DNA of 30,129 nucleotides, taken from a virus. Positions 7,771 through 13,952 of the stretch are shown in pieces. A program made the position numbers and the translations under genes. The stretch is taken from positions 1 through 30,129 of the IMG/VR virus record IMGVR_UViG_3300007760_000065. The stretch is one strand, 5' to 3'. The notes under the pieces are model-generated. The model saw only the letters and a program-made list of their open reading frames with translations, had not been told where the DNA came from and made no database searches. Numbering within the stretch: position 1 is the stretch's first letter; every line of letters starts with the position of its first letter.

Positions 7771-8238
7771 ATGCGAGCTTTGCTTATCGTCGCAATGATT
7801 TTAGCGGCCCCGACCTGGCTATCCGCCGGCCAAACGGCACAGAAGACAGGCGAGAAGACGGCCGCACAGAAGACGGCCGCACAGAAGACAGGCGAGAAGA
7901 AGACAGCGGCACAGAAGACAGCGGCACAGAAGACAGCGGCACAGAAGACAGCCGAAAAGACCGATAAAAAGAGCACCTGGCAGGCCATCGCAGAACGCCG
8001 CGCCGCCACCATGGCCGCCCGCGGCTATCGTGGCCACCTGCCAGGCGTACCCGCCGGCACCTTTGAGGGCGTAGGGTTTGGCGGCTGGAATTGCGCCACC
8101 TGCGTAGGAAGCGGCCAGCTACTAGCCGATGCGCAGGCCCAGGGCGCGGACGGTATCGTCTACAGAGTACGGCTATGGACGGGCGGCAGCGCCGTGCGAT
8201 ACAGGGCCAGGCGGCGAATATTTACCCGCCGGCGCTAG
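7771..8238 (+). CDS. Secreted protein with KTAAQ repeats
   Basis: The 155-residue protein starts MRALLIVAMILAAPTWLSAGQ, a clear signal peptide (cleavage probably near residues 19-20). Residues 23-65 are tandem five-residue units of KTAAQ/KTGEK type, lysine-rich and likely extended or helical. The C-terminal domain (about 85-155) contains EGVGFGGWNCATCVGSGQLLADAQ and a very basic tail. A GAGGTAA ribosome site precedes the ATG. The stop codon shares the palindrome CTAG with the integrase stop on the opposite strand. Function unknown. A secreted or wall-associated phage protein is the best reading; the lysine repeats could bind nucleic acid or an acidic surface. Confidence 0.7.
   Translation: MRALLIVAMILAAPTWLSAGQTAQKTGEKTAAQKTAAQKTGEKKTAAQKTAAQKTAAQKTAEKTDKKSTWQAIAERRAATMAARGYRGHLPGVPAGTFEGVGFGGWNCATCVGSGQLLADAQAQGADGIVYRVRLWTGGSAVRYRARRRIFTRRR
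7836..7955 (+). repeat. Tandem 15-bp in-frame repeats (KTAAQ units)
   Basis: Imperfect copies of GCACAGAAGACAGCG, in phase with the reading frame, occur about eight times. The last three copies are identical at the DNA level, suggesting recent slippage or unequal recombination. Confidence 0.85.
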
Positions 8239-9332
8239 GCTAATCGAATCAGGCTATCGACCTGGCCGGCTAGTTCCACCAATTCCGCGGCCGATCTTTG
8301 CGCGTATAGTTCCGTGGTGGCCAATCTGGCGTGGCCTAGCCACCGCTGCGCCGACTCAACACCCGCGGCCCTGGCCAGCTCAGTAGCGATACCATGGCGC
8401 AGCTGGCCAGGCGACCACCGCGGCCCGCTGCCTAACGCATCGAGACCGTAGGCCACCGCCTGGCGATACGTGGCCGCCGTATATTGCTGATTGATTCCGC
8501 GCCGCCCCCGGCGCCCATGCCAGGCGAGGCTATCACCAGGCCGAAACAGCGGCCGTGCAATCTGAGGAACGAAAAACCCGCGCACCTCGTCATGCAGGGC
8601 GGGCGGTATCGCTTTGACGAGCGACGACCCGCGCCAGCTGTTTTTGTGCAGTGGCGGGCGGTAAAGCCAAATCGGGCCCGACATATCAAGCGCCGCCCTA
8701 GTCACCTGCACGACTTCCCCGGGCCGCATACCGCACCAATATTGCAGCCGCACCATGCACCGCACGGGCGGCGCCAGGAATTCGAGCACTGGCACGACGT
8801 CGGACCACGCCACCGGCTGCACGCCTGGCGACTCCCGCACACCCAATTCGCCCAGCCGCAGCCCGCGTACGACTGACAGGCGGGCCCATGCGTCAGCTGG
8901 GAACCAGCCCGCCAGGCACCCCCAACGCACAAACCCCTTAATGCGGGATAAGTGGCGATTAGCGGTACTGCGAGCGTATTTAGCCGCCAGGCCTGCGCGG
9001 ACCTGTAGCAGCTGCTGCGGGCCGAACGAGTAGCAAGGCAGGGCCGCGAATGAATCGAGCGCAGCCAGGGCCACGCTGATTGCCCGAGACTCAAAACCCC
9101 GGCCGGTTTCATCACGCCAGGCCGCCACAGCGGCACCCATGCTGCCAGCCTGGTGCACGACGTCCGCGCCCCGGTCAATCTCCACCAGGCCCGCCACAAA
9201 CGCCCGGTATCGGCGGTGGCTGGCTGGTGAATCATAAACGCCCAGATACAGCCGATGCTGCGGGCGGTTGATCGAGCGATGATAAACGAACGCCTGGCCG
9301 TTTGGGTGGCGGCGGTATTTTGGCGTTTTCAC
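8235..9332 (-). CDS. int: Tyrosine recombinase integrase, planctomycete type
   Basis: The 365-residue protein begins at a GTG (9332) that overlaps the stop of the upstream zinc-ribbon gene (GTGA). The N-terminal arm-type segment (YRRHPNGQAFVYH..., LYLGVYDSPASHRRYRAF) is like that of planctomycete integrases. The catalytic domain has the Arg box CGMRPGEVV, a lysine region HKNSWRGSS, SPGQLRHGIATEL, WLGHARLATTELYAQR with the nucleophilic Tyr. In the HxLRH box the first His is Gly (GQLRH), an unusual substitution, while the second His and Arg are kept. It would integrate or excise the phage by site-specific recombination. No attachment site was recognised nearby. Converges with the secreted repeat gene. 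Confidence 0.92.
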   Translation of the reverse strand: MKTPKYRRHPNGQAFVYHRSINRPQHRLYLGVYDSPASHRRYRAFVAGLVEIDRGADVVHQAGSMGAAVAAWRDETGRGFESRAISVALAALDSFAALPCYSFGPQQLLQVRAGLAAKYARSTANRHLSRIKGFVRWGCLAGWFPADAWARLSVVRGLRLGELGVRESPGVQPVAWSDVVPVLEFLAPPVRCMVRLQYWCGMRPGEVVQVTRAALDMSGPIWLYRPPLHKNSWRGSSLVKAIPPALHDEVRGFFVPQIARPLFRPGDSLAWHGRRGRRGINQQYTAATYRQAVAYGLDALGSGPRWSPGQLRHGIATELARAAGVESAQRWLGHARLATTELYAQRSAAELVELAGQVDSLIRLA

Positions 9333-9568
9333 TTTGCATCGCCCGGCGCGGGCTTGGCGTGGGGCCCGATCTCGTCATTCTCTTGACACGTCCCAGCCCC
9401 GCACCGCTCACAAGGCGCCCAAGGCCGCGGCCGCAAATGCCCGTTTTTACAGGGTGTCGAATCGTCATTTTTTTGGGTGTCGGTTTCGGCCGGCCGCGGC
9501 GACTTGCGGCAAACCGGGCAATCTGGCCCGCCGCCCGATTTGCGACCGCTTTCTTCACAGTTGACCAT
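9329..9568 (-). CDS. Small double zinc-ribbon-like protein
   Basis: The 79-residue protein from the ATG at 9568 contains CPVC (residues 18-21) and later CKNGH and CERCGAGTC. The C-terminus is hydrophilic. The start is chosen because GGGAG lies about 10 nt upstream; in-frame codons further up extend to 9634 without a better site. The stop overlaps the integrase GTG, so the two are translationally coupled. This suggests a role in recombination control (for example an excisionase-like or regulatory partner), but no family is recognised. Confidence 0.6.
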   Translation of the reverse strand: MVNCEESGRKSGGGPDCPVCRKSPRPAETDTQKNDDSTPCKNGHLRPRPWAPCERCGAGTCQENDEIGPHAKPAPGDAK

Positions 9569-9621
9569 TTTTGCTCTACTCCCATTTTCGTTAGTAATCG
9601 CCCCGCAAGATGCGAGGCTTG

Positions 9622-9954
9622 CTAAGACTCGCATCGCATTCTATTTCTGCCCATTCGATAGGCCGCCCGCCACCGCGCCCGCACGTCTTGCGGGCCACCG
9701 GCGGTGCAGTAGACCTGCAGAGAATACCGGACCACCAGCGGCAGCCGCCGGTCCGCCAGCTGGCTGGCGTATATGTCGCGGCTACTAGCCCTGGCCAGAT
9801 TATGGCGAGACGCAAACGACCCGCCGACCTGGCCGCAGCTGTAGCACTTCATAGGGCCCGCGGCCGGTTTAGTCGTCCACTGCTTTGCTTTACAAAACAG
9901 GCAGACGTGCTCCATGTCCCAGAACCGGCGAGAAACGACACTAAGCCTGGCCAT
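9622..9954 (-). CDS. Small zinc-ribbon protein
   Basis: A very good ribosome site, AGGAGG (9963-9968 on the plus strand, reading leftward), lies nine bases before the ATG at 9954; a GTG six bases further upstream is too close to it. The 110-residue product has paired cysteines HVCLFCK...MKCYSCGQ (about 17-40), a CxxC-CxxC zinc ribbon. A basic C-terminal half (RRLPLVVRYSLQ, RARWRAAYR) follows. Such proteins bind DNA or RNA or act as adaptors. It lies in the leftward integrase operon, between the one-helix membrane protein and the second zinc-ribbon gene. Function unknown. Confidence 0.6.
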   Translation of the reverse strand: MARLSVVSRRFWDMEHVCLFCKAKQWTTKPAAGPMKCYSCGQVGGSFASRHNLARASSRDIYASQLADRRLPLVVRYSLQVYCTAGGPQDVRARWRAAYRMGRNRMRCES

Positions 9955-9967
9955 ATTCACGCACCTC

Positions 9968-10084
9968 CTATTGAGAGACCAACCCCAGGGCCACCAGGGC
10001 CACCAGTACCACTATCGGCACAACCAGCAAGCAACCTAGACACCCAAAAACGCCGCGCCCCATAATTTTATCAAGATCCGACAT
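9968..10084 (-). CDS. Very small single-helix membrane protein
   Basis: The 38-residue product is MSDLDKIMGRG followed by a long hydrophobic stretch ending LVALVALGLVSQ. A GGGGG ribosome-site-like run lies a few bases before the ATG at 10084. The in-frame extension to 10171 would add 29 residues read through the control region and is rejected. It is the first leftward gene from the divergent control region. Short one-helix phage proteins in this position can affect superinfection or lysis, but nothing here proves that. Confidence 0.5.
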   Translation of the reverse strand: MSDLDKIMGRGVFGCLGCLLVVPIVVLVALVALGLVSQ

Positions 10085-10118
10085 GGCTACCCCCGATAGA
10101 AAGTGACACAAAGACAGG

Positions 10119-10147
10119 TTGACAGTGCGACACGATAACGCAATACT
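10119..10147 (+). promoter_or_regulatory. Strong candidate sigma70-type promoter, rightward
   Basis: A perfect TTGACA (10119-10124), a 17-bp spacer and AATACT (10142-10147, four of six matches) form the best consensus promoter in the window. It sits in the 100-bp gap between the leftward integrase operon and the rightward early genes, with the 55-residue gene starting 40 nt downstream. GTGACAC and GTGCGACAC, short inverted GTG/CAC sites, flank and overlap it and could be operator half-sites. No repressor gene is recognisable in the window. Confidence 0.6.
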
Positions 10148-10186
10148 GGCCGCCATGCAACACGCAACCACAGGATCTTAACAACG

Positions 10187-10354
10187 ATGACTTTCTCACA
10201 ACTTCTAAACGAAATCGCCGACACCTACCGCGACGAATCGCGGGCCTTTCACGTCTTAGCGACCCGATACTACATCGGCGCGGAAAGCCGCGAATCGCTT
10301 AAACGCGGCCCGCTGACCTCCGCGCAGGTCGCTGCGATCATTAAAAACAGGTAG
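10187..10354 (+). CDS. Small hypothetical early protein
   Basis: The 55-residue product starts MTFSQLLNEIADTYRDESRAF and ends SAQVAAIIKNR. It is highly charged and probably helical. It is the first gene after the consensus promoter at 10119, which argues that it is real. The ribosome site is weak (AGGATC about 10 nt upstream). Codon use has more TTA/CTT/TTC than neighbouring genes. As the first gene of the early rightward transcript it could be a regulator, but no motif identifies it. Confidence 0.55.
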   Translation: MTFSQLLNEIADTYRDESRAFHVLATRYYIGAESRESLKRGPLTSAQVAAIIKNR

Positions 10355-10381
10355 CCCTGGTGCAGCTAAAAAAAACCGACA

Positions 10382-10591
10382 ATGGCCGAAACAAAGAAAC
10401 CCGCCCACTGCCTAACGAAACGCTGCCGCAGGCCGAGCAAGGCCCGCGGGCTATGCCCGACCTGCCTACGCGCCGCCTATCGAATGATCGAGCGAGGCGA
10501 GGCGACGGACGCAGGCCTGGTAGCCGCGGGATTGATGCGAGAGAACACCCGGCCGGCGGCCGGACTATTTAGAAAGCAGGCCACCAAGTGA
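10382..10591 (+). CDS. Small Cys-cluster (zinc-binding-like) protein
   Basis: The 69-residue product contains CLTKRCRRPSKARGLCPTCLRAAY, a Cys-x4-Cys...Cys-x2-Cys arrangement suited to one zinc ion, within a basic helix-rich protein. Its stop overlaps the GTG start of the next Cys-cluster gene (GTGA). Such mini zinc proteins are common among early phage genes and often bind nucleic acid. No named family recognised. Confidence 0.65.
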   Translation: MAETKKPAHCLTKRCRRPSKARGLCPTCLRAAYRMIERGEATDAGLVAAGLMRENTRPAAGLFRKQATK

Positions 10592-10785
10592 CCGGCCAGG
10601 CCCGCTGCCATTGTGGAAACCCGAAACGAAAGGCCAAACAATTCTGCAACCGCTGTTTTTTCCGGTTGCCACATGAACTACGCACGGAAGTGGCCGAGCG
10701 TGACCCGGCCGCTATCCAAGCCGCTAACGACTTTTTGTATAACGCCCAGGCCGCAAACGGCCACCCGCGGGCCCCCGAGAGTTGA
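10588..10785 (+). CDS. Small Cys-cluster (zinc-binding-like) protein
   Basis: Starts at a GTG within a GTGA overlap with the preceding stop. The 65-residue product has CHCGNPKRKAKQFCNRCFFRLP, four cysteines in a treble-clef-like spacing, followed by a helical region ending AANDFLYNAQ. This pattern of C-x-C...C-x2-C then LP and helix is seen in many small hypothetical phage proteins. The stop codon sits in the loop of a strong hairpin just upstream of csrA. Confidence 0.65.
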   Translation: MTGQARCHCGNPKRKAKQFCNRCFFRLPHELRTEVAERDPAAIQAANDFLYNAQAANGHPRAPES

Positions 10786-10796
10786 GGGCCCGCGGG
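10764..10796 (+). promoter_or_regulatory. GC-rich hairpin between zinc-binding gene and csrA
   Basis: CCCGCGGGCCC and GGGCCCGCGGG form a perfect 11-bp stem with an 11-nt loop containing the upstream stop codon. No T-run follows, so it is not a standard terminator. It lies about 20 nt before the csrA ribosome site and could form an mRNA processing, stability or translational control element. Confidence 0.55.
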
Positions 10797-10828
10797 CCAT
10801 AAGGGCCCAACTTTGGAGCATGGACGCA

Positions 10829-11011
10829 ATGCTAATCCTAGGACGGAAACACGGCGAGGCTATTTTGATTGACGGCCCCGCAGAAGTGACCTATTTAGAC
10901 AAGGGCCGCCTGGCGATAGACGCCCCGAAAACCACGCGAATACTACGCAAGGAAGTGGCCGAGAGGGAGACGGCCAGCCAGGAAGGCCACGACGCGCGAC
11001 GGAACGAGTAG
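10829..11011 (+). CDS. csrA: CsrA-family RNA-binding translational regulator
   Basis: The 60-residue product begins MLILGRKHGEAILIDG and continues through IDAPKTTRILRKEVAER, the whole CsrA/RsmA pattern: L4 and the first strand, the GE-x-I turn, DAPK, and the RNA-contacting LRKEV with R40. CsrA dimers bind GGA motifs in mRNA leaders and change translation or stability. I choose the ATG at 10829 because GGAG (10815-10818) is 10 nt upstream; the in-frame ATG at 10820 is one base from it. GGA occurs at the ribosome site, in ATGGACG and again in CTAGGACGG, so self-repression is plausible. It is followed by an intrinsic terminator. Targets may be phage or host messages. Confidence 0.88.
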   Translation: MLILGRKHGEAILIDGPAEVTYLDKGRLAIDAPKTTRILRKEVAERETASQEGHDARRNE

Positions 11012-11057
11012 GCCCGCAGGGCGGCAGGCCTAGGCAGTGAAGCCACCCAAACCCCGC

Positions 11058-11093
11058 GGCCCCGCTGGCAGGTATGCCAGTGGGGCCGTTTTT
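11058..11093 (+). terminator. Intrinsic transcription terminator after csrA
   Basis: GGCCCCGCTGGCA (11058-11070), a GGTA tetraloop, and TGCCAGTGGGGCC (11075-11087) form a 13-bp stem with one G-U pair, followed by G and five T. It ends 13 nt before the next gene's ATG, leaving no room for an ordinary promoter, so read-through or antitermination probably controls downstream genes. Confidence 0.85.
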
Positions 11094-11106
11094 ACAGGCA
11101 GAACCG

Positions 11107-12432
11107 ATGGCGAACCCCTGGCAGCCTATACCGATCAGCCCAGGCCGCGGCGAGTGCCCACCCAGGCCGAACGCAGAGGCCGACGACGACACCGCGAAGC
11201 GGCAATGGCTGCGCCGCGGCCGCTGGCTAGTGGAGAACCGCCAGGCCGTTACCAGCCAGGCGGACCAAATCTACGCAGTGGCTGCCTATTACCGACTAAA
11301 GCGCAATATTGTCGCCCAGGCCGGCGAGTGCAGCTTTGCCGGCTGCCAACCCGACAACCGAACCCGCACCACCGCCGGCGCGGTGGTTTGCATACACACC
11401 CGCAGGCCCTGCCCGGCCTATCAACTCAAGCCGATATTGGAGCGCTGGACGATGACCACCGAGATAACGAAACCCGAACCAGGCCAGCTAGTGCCCGCGG
11501 CGCAGGCCCGCCAGTTAATGGCCATTGAGCAGCTGCGAACCGCGACCGGCAGCGAACTGGCAGACGCCGAGGCCCAAGGCCACGACGTTATTAAAGGCCT
11601 AATTTTAGCCAAGGCCATGCAGCGGCTGCGCGAGCTACTGACGCCCGAGGTTATGCAGGACGTAATGGCCCTGCAGAACAGCCCGCTAGGCTTTATGACC
11701 GACCGAAACCAGGCCGGAAAACCACCCTACGACGTGGAGACCGTAAGAGACTGCGCTATAACGGCCCTGCTGCAAGGATTCAAATTGACCGGAAACGAAT
11801 TCAACATTATCAGCGGCCGATTCTATGCAGCGCAGGCCGGCTGCCAGGCCCGCGTGCAGGCCTGGCCTGGATTGCATGACCTGCAGATAGAGCTAGGCGT
11901 ACCGCAGATGGCCAGCGAGAAGGGCGCTTTAGTGGCCTGCAGTATCCGCTGGCAGGTAGGCGAGAAGGCCTACGCTATCGAGTGCAAAGCACCCGCGGGC
12001 CCCGATGAACTAGACACCCGCCTGGCGATCAGAGTAAACGCAGGAATGGGAACCGATGCGATTCTAGGCAAGGCCAAGCGCAAACTATACGCCAGGGCCA
12101 TCGAGCGGCTAACAGGAATCAGCCAGGACGACCGCGGCGACCTGCCCGCAATGCAGAACCCAGCCCCGCCGCCTAAGATCGAAGACACCAGCCACCTGGC
12201 CGACCTGGTGCACGAAGTGCTAGACGCCCTGGCCGCGGACCTGGAAACCTGCGAAGGCGTGACCGACTGCGACCGCCGCGCGCGGGCCGCCACGGTTGCC
12301 ATAGAAGGCCTAGCCGCCCGCGGGCTACCCCTGCCAGCCAGCGAAGCGGCCCAGCGCGTGATTATCGACAAGCGAGGCCAGCGAGCGGCCGCTATCCGCG
12401 ATGGCCGCGGCGAAGGTAGCAACCATGCCTAG
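11107..12432 (+). CDS. RecT-like or other phage recombination protein candidate
   Basis: The start at 11107 is preferred because the upstream in-frame ATG lies inside the terminator hairpin. The product is 441 residues. Residues 1-115 hold a cysteine group (CSFAGCQPD, CIHTRRPCPAY). From M116 (ATG 11452, with GGAG about 9 nt upstream) a distinct domain follows: LLTPEVMQDVMALQNSPLGFMTDR, GNEFNIISGRFYAAQAG, then AIRVNAGMGTDAILGKAKRKLYARAIERLTG. The last stretch recalls RecT/Redbeta-type annealing proteins (KAKRK before a terminal helix), and this family is common in phage early regions, but the match is by memory and loose. The internal ATG could produce a shorter second product. The stop overlaps the next small gene by 8 nt. 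Confidence 0.55.
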   Translation: MANPWQPIPISPGRGECPPRPNAEADDDTAKRQWLRRGRWLVENRQAVTSQADQIYAVAAYYRLKRNIVAQAGECSFAGCQPDNRTRTTAGAVVCIHTRRPCPAYQLKPILERWTMTTEITKPEPGQLVPAAQARQLMAIEQLRTATGSELADAEAQGHDVIKGLILAKAMQRLRELLTPEVMQDVMALQNSPLGFMTDRNQAGKPPYDVETVRDCAITALLQGFKLTGNEFNIISGRFYAAQAGCQARVQAWPGLHDLQIELGVPQMASEKGALVACSIRWQVGEKAYAIECKAPAGPDELDTRLAIRVNAGMGTDAILGKAKRKLYARAIERLTGISQDDRGDLPAMQNPAPPPKIEDTSHLADLVHEVLDALAADLETCEGVTDCDRRARAATVAIEGLAARGLPLPASEAAQRVIIDKRGQRAAAIRDGRGEGSNHA

Positions 12433-12529
12433 CCACCGAGAACGCAATAACGTGGCCCTGGTAACTGTAGGCCTGGCGATAACCGCCCTGGCCCTATTGG
12501 CCTGGCGGATTATGACCAGCACACCCTAA
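12425..12529 (+). CDS. Very small single-helix membrane protein
   Basis: The 34-residue product MPSHRERNNVALVTVGL... has a short basic, hydrophilic N-terminus and one transmembrane helix (about 10-28) ending RIMTSTP. Its ATG overlaps the previous gene by 8 nt, with GAAGGT as a ribosome site about 8 nt upstream. Small enough to be missed by length filters. Function unknown. Confidence 0.5.
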   Translation: MPSHRERNNVALVTVGLAITALALLAWRIMTSTP

Positions 12530-12552
12530 ACGAAGACCGACAAAGGGCGGCT

Positions 12553-13443
12553 ATGAAACGCGAAGCAGCAAACCACCCAAAGATGCACGACCTAGCCGCC
12601 AGGCTAGGGATAGAAAACGAGCACGCCCTAGGCCTGGTACAGCGGCTTATATGGTTCACCGCAGACCACGCCATAGCCGGCGATATTGGCAAATGGGCCG
12701 ATGGCGCTATAGCCCGCGGTTGCGGCTGGCAGGGCCCCGCGGGCCATTTTGTGGAGTCATTAACCGCGGCCGGCTGGCTGGACGAGTCCGCAGACCACCG
12801 CCTAACGCTGCACGACTGGCCAGACCATGCCGAGAATTGGGTAAAGGCCAAACTAGCCAAGGCCGGCCTACAATTCTTGCCCGAGTACGACACCGCGAAC
12901 GCTGCAACGCCAACCCGCCGGAAACCGGCGAAAACCAGGCGAACCACGCCAGTAGCCACGCCAGTAGCCACGCCAGACGACCCGCCAGACTATACGCTAG
13001 ACGCCACACAAGCGGCGACTGGCGAGCCATCCCCAAACCGAACCGAACCAAACCAAACCAAACCAAACCAAAACCGGCAGCCACCGCTGCCAGCTGGCCT
13101 GGCGGCCAATAGTTTATTTTGTCGAGTTTGGGACGAGTGGCTGGCCTATCGCAAAGCGGCGAAGCTAACACGCAACGGCAAAACCCTGCAGGCCCAATTG
13201 GCCGAACTCGAGCAGCACCCGCCGGCTGCCGGCGCCAGGGCCCTGCAGAAATCAATTGCGAACGGCTGGAAGGGTATCTTCTTGGACGCCCCGCAGGGCG
13301 ACCCACAAGCGAACGGTAAAACCAAGGACGCGACCCGAGACCGCGAAATGGCCCGCGCCAAGATTGTCAAGCAGATGCGCAAAGAGGGCACCGCGCTAGA
13401 CGAGGCCGAGGTAGACAGACGCCTGGCCGAGGCCCTGCCATGA
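12553..13443 (+). CDS. Replication-initiator / helicase-loader-like protein
   Basis: The 296-residue protein has an N-terminal winged-helix-like domain (about 1-100: MHDLAARLGIENEHALGLVQRLIWFTADHA, then GWLDES...LTLHDWPDHAENW), typical of phage replisome organisers. A low-complexity linker (120-178) follows with PVATPVATP and PNQTKPNQ repeats. The C-terminal domain (about 185-296) has VWDEWLAYRKAAKLTRN and ALQKSIANGWKGIFLDAP, a segment seen at the ends of many phage primosomal/replication proteins. The linker DNA is an AAACC pentamer array, as lambda keeps its origin iterons inside gene O. The stop overlaps the sigma-like gene (ATGA). Function is inferred from layout and patterns. Confidence 0.6.
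   Translation: MKREAANHPKMHDLAARLGIENEHALGLVQRLIWFTADHAIAGDIGKWADGAIARGCGWQGPAGHFVESLTAAGWLDESADHRLTLHDWPDHAENWVKAKLAKAGLQFLPEYDTANAATPTRRKPAKTRRTTPVATPVATPDDPPDYTLDATQAATGEPSPNRTEPNQTKPNQNRQPPLPAGLAANSLFCRVWDEWLAYRKAAKLTRNGKTLQAQLAELEQHPPAAGARALQKSIANGWKGIFLDAPQGDPQANGKTKDATRDREMARAKIVKQMRKEGTALDEAEVDRRLAEALP
13035..13075 (+). repeat. AAACC/GAACC pentamer array (candidate origin iterons)
   Basis: Eight consecutive copies of (A/G)AACC, the last with an extra A, lie inside the linker of the replication-initiator-like gene. Three units make 15 bp, so the frame yields repeated PNQTK. The position parallels the origin within lambda gene O, but the unit is much shorter than usual iterons. Confidence 0.6.
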
Positions 13444-13952
13444 CCCGCCGCACCACCGCACACCAAATAGCATCGGCCACCCGCGTAGCCAAGCGGCTAC
13501 TAGCCGACCAGCCCGGATGCACAGTCCCGATAGCCGACCTGGTGCAGGAAGCATTTGCGGAATGCTACGCAGCACCCGCGGACGACTGGCAGGCCCGAGA
13601 TATAAAGCGGGCCCTGGTGCGATGCGTGGCCAGGTACTGCGAACCCGCCGAGCAGCTGCAGCGGCCTGGCCAAGTTGAGGACGCCAGGCCCGGCGTAGAC
13701 TTCGACGCAATCGACGCCCGCAGCCTGGCCGGCCAGGCCTGGCGTGTTTTGTCGTTCCGAGAACGGGAGATCCTAGCCGCCCGCTGGACCGGCCACACCC
13801 TAGGCGACGTGGCCAGAGAGTGGCGGGTAACCCGCGAACGTATACGCCAGATCGAGCAGAAAGCCTACCGAGACCTGGCCGCTATCGGCCGAGTGCTCGA
13901 GACTACCGAACGCAAACGCCACCACCACCGCAGAAGGAACGCGAAACCGTGA
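13440..13952 (+). CDS. Sigma70 region-4-like DNA-binding protein
   Basis: The 170-residue protein has a C-terminal stretch VLSFREREILAARWTGHTLGDVAREWRVTRERIRQIEQKAYRDL (about 103-146 in total), nearly the classic region 4 of sigma70 including the TRERIRQIE recognition helix. The N-terminal 95 residues are helical and may be a reduced region 2 (residues 30-65), but no -10 recognition motif is evident. A very basic His/Arg tail (KRHHHRRRNAKP) follows. It is translationally coupled to the replication gene (ATGA) and to the next gene (GTGA). It could be a small sigma factor or a region-4 regulator of late phage transcription. Confidence 0.78.
   Translation: MTRRTTAHQIASATRVAKRLLADQPGCTVPIADLVQEAFAECYAAPADDWQARDIKRALVRCVARYCEPAEQLQRPGQVEDARPGVDFDAIDARSLAGQAWRVLSFREREILAARWTGHTLGDVAREWRVTRERIRQIEQKAYRDLAAIGRVLETTERKRHHHRRRNAKP

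Noticed and set aside
7725-8037. Minus-strand frames with repeated FCAAV and LLCRC units
   Set aside because: Mirror image of the KTAAQ repeat gene, which has a signal peptide and ribosome site on the plus strand.
8239-9330. Attachment site or tRNA gene next to the integrase
   Set aside because: No cloverleaf-like sequence or tRNA 3' end was recognised, and without the host junction an att core cannot be picked out.
9302-10065. Plus-strand frames across the integrase operon start region
   Set aside because: They oppose minus-strand zinc-ribbon genes with good ribosome sites and read as Arg/Pro/Ala-rich shadow sequence.
10155-10181. Eight-codon frame right after the early promoter as a leader peptide
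   Set aside because: Too short, no ribosome site and no attenuator-like hairpins around it.
11037-11528. 163-codon plus-strand frame beginning inside the terminator
   Set aside because: Composition is Pro/Arg-rich shadow type, it overlaps the better-supported 11107 gene, and its start precedes a strong terminator hairpin.
12946-12980. Short 12-bp tandem repeats (TPVA) and the EEPT repeats at 15100 as regulatory repeats
   Set aside because: They are in-frame coding repeats of Pro-rich linkers with only two or three units.
12707-13306. 199-codon minus-strand frame with WLAWLLAWLLAW repeats
   Set aside because: Antisense of the repeat linker in the replication gene; low complexity follows from the plus-strand pentamers.
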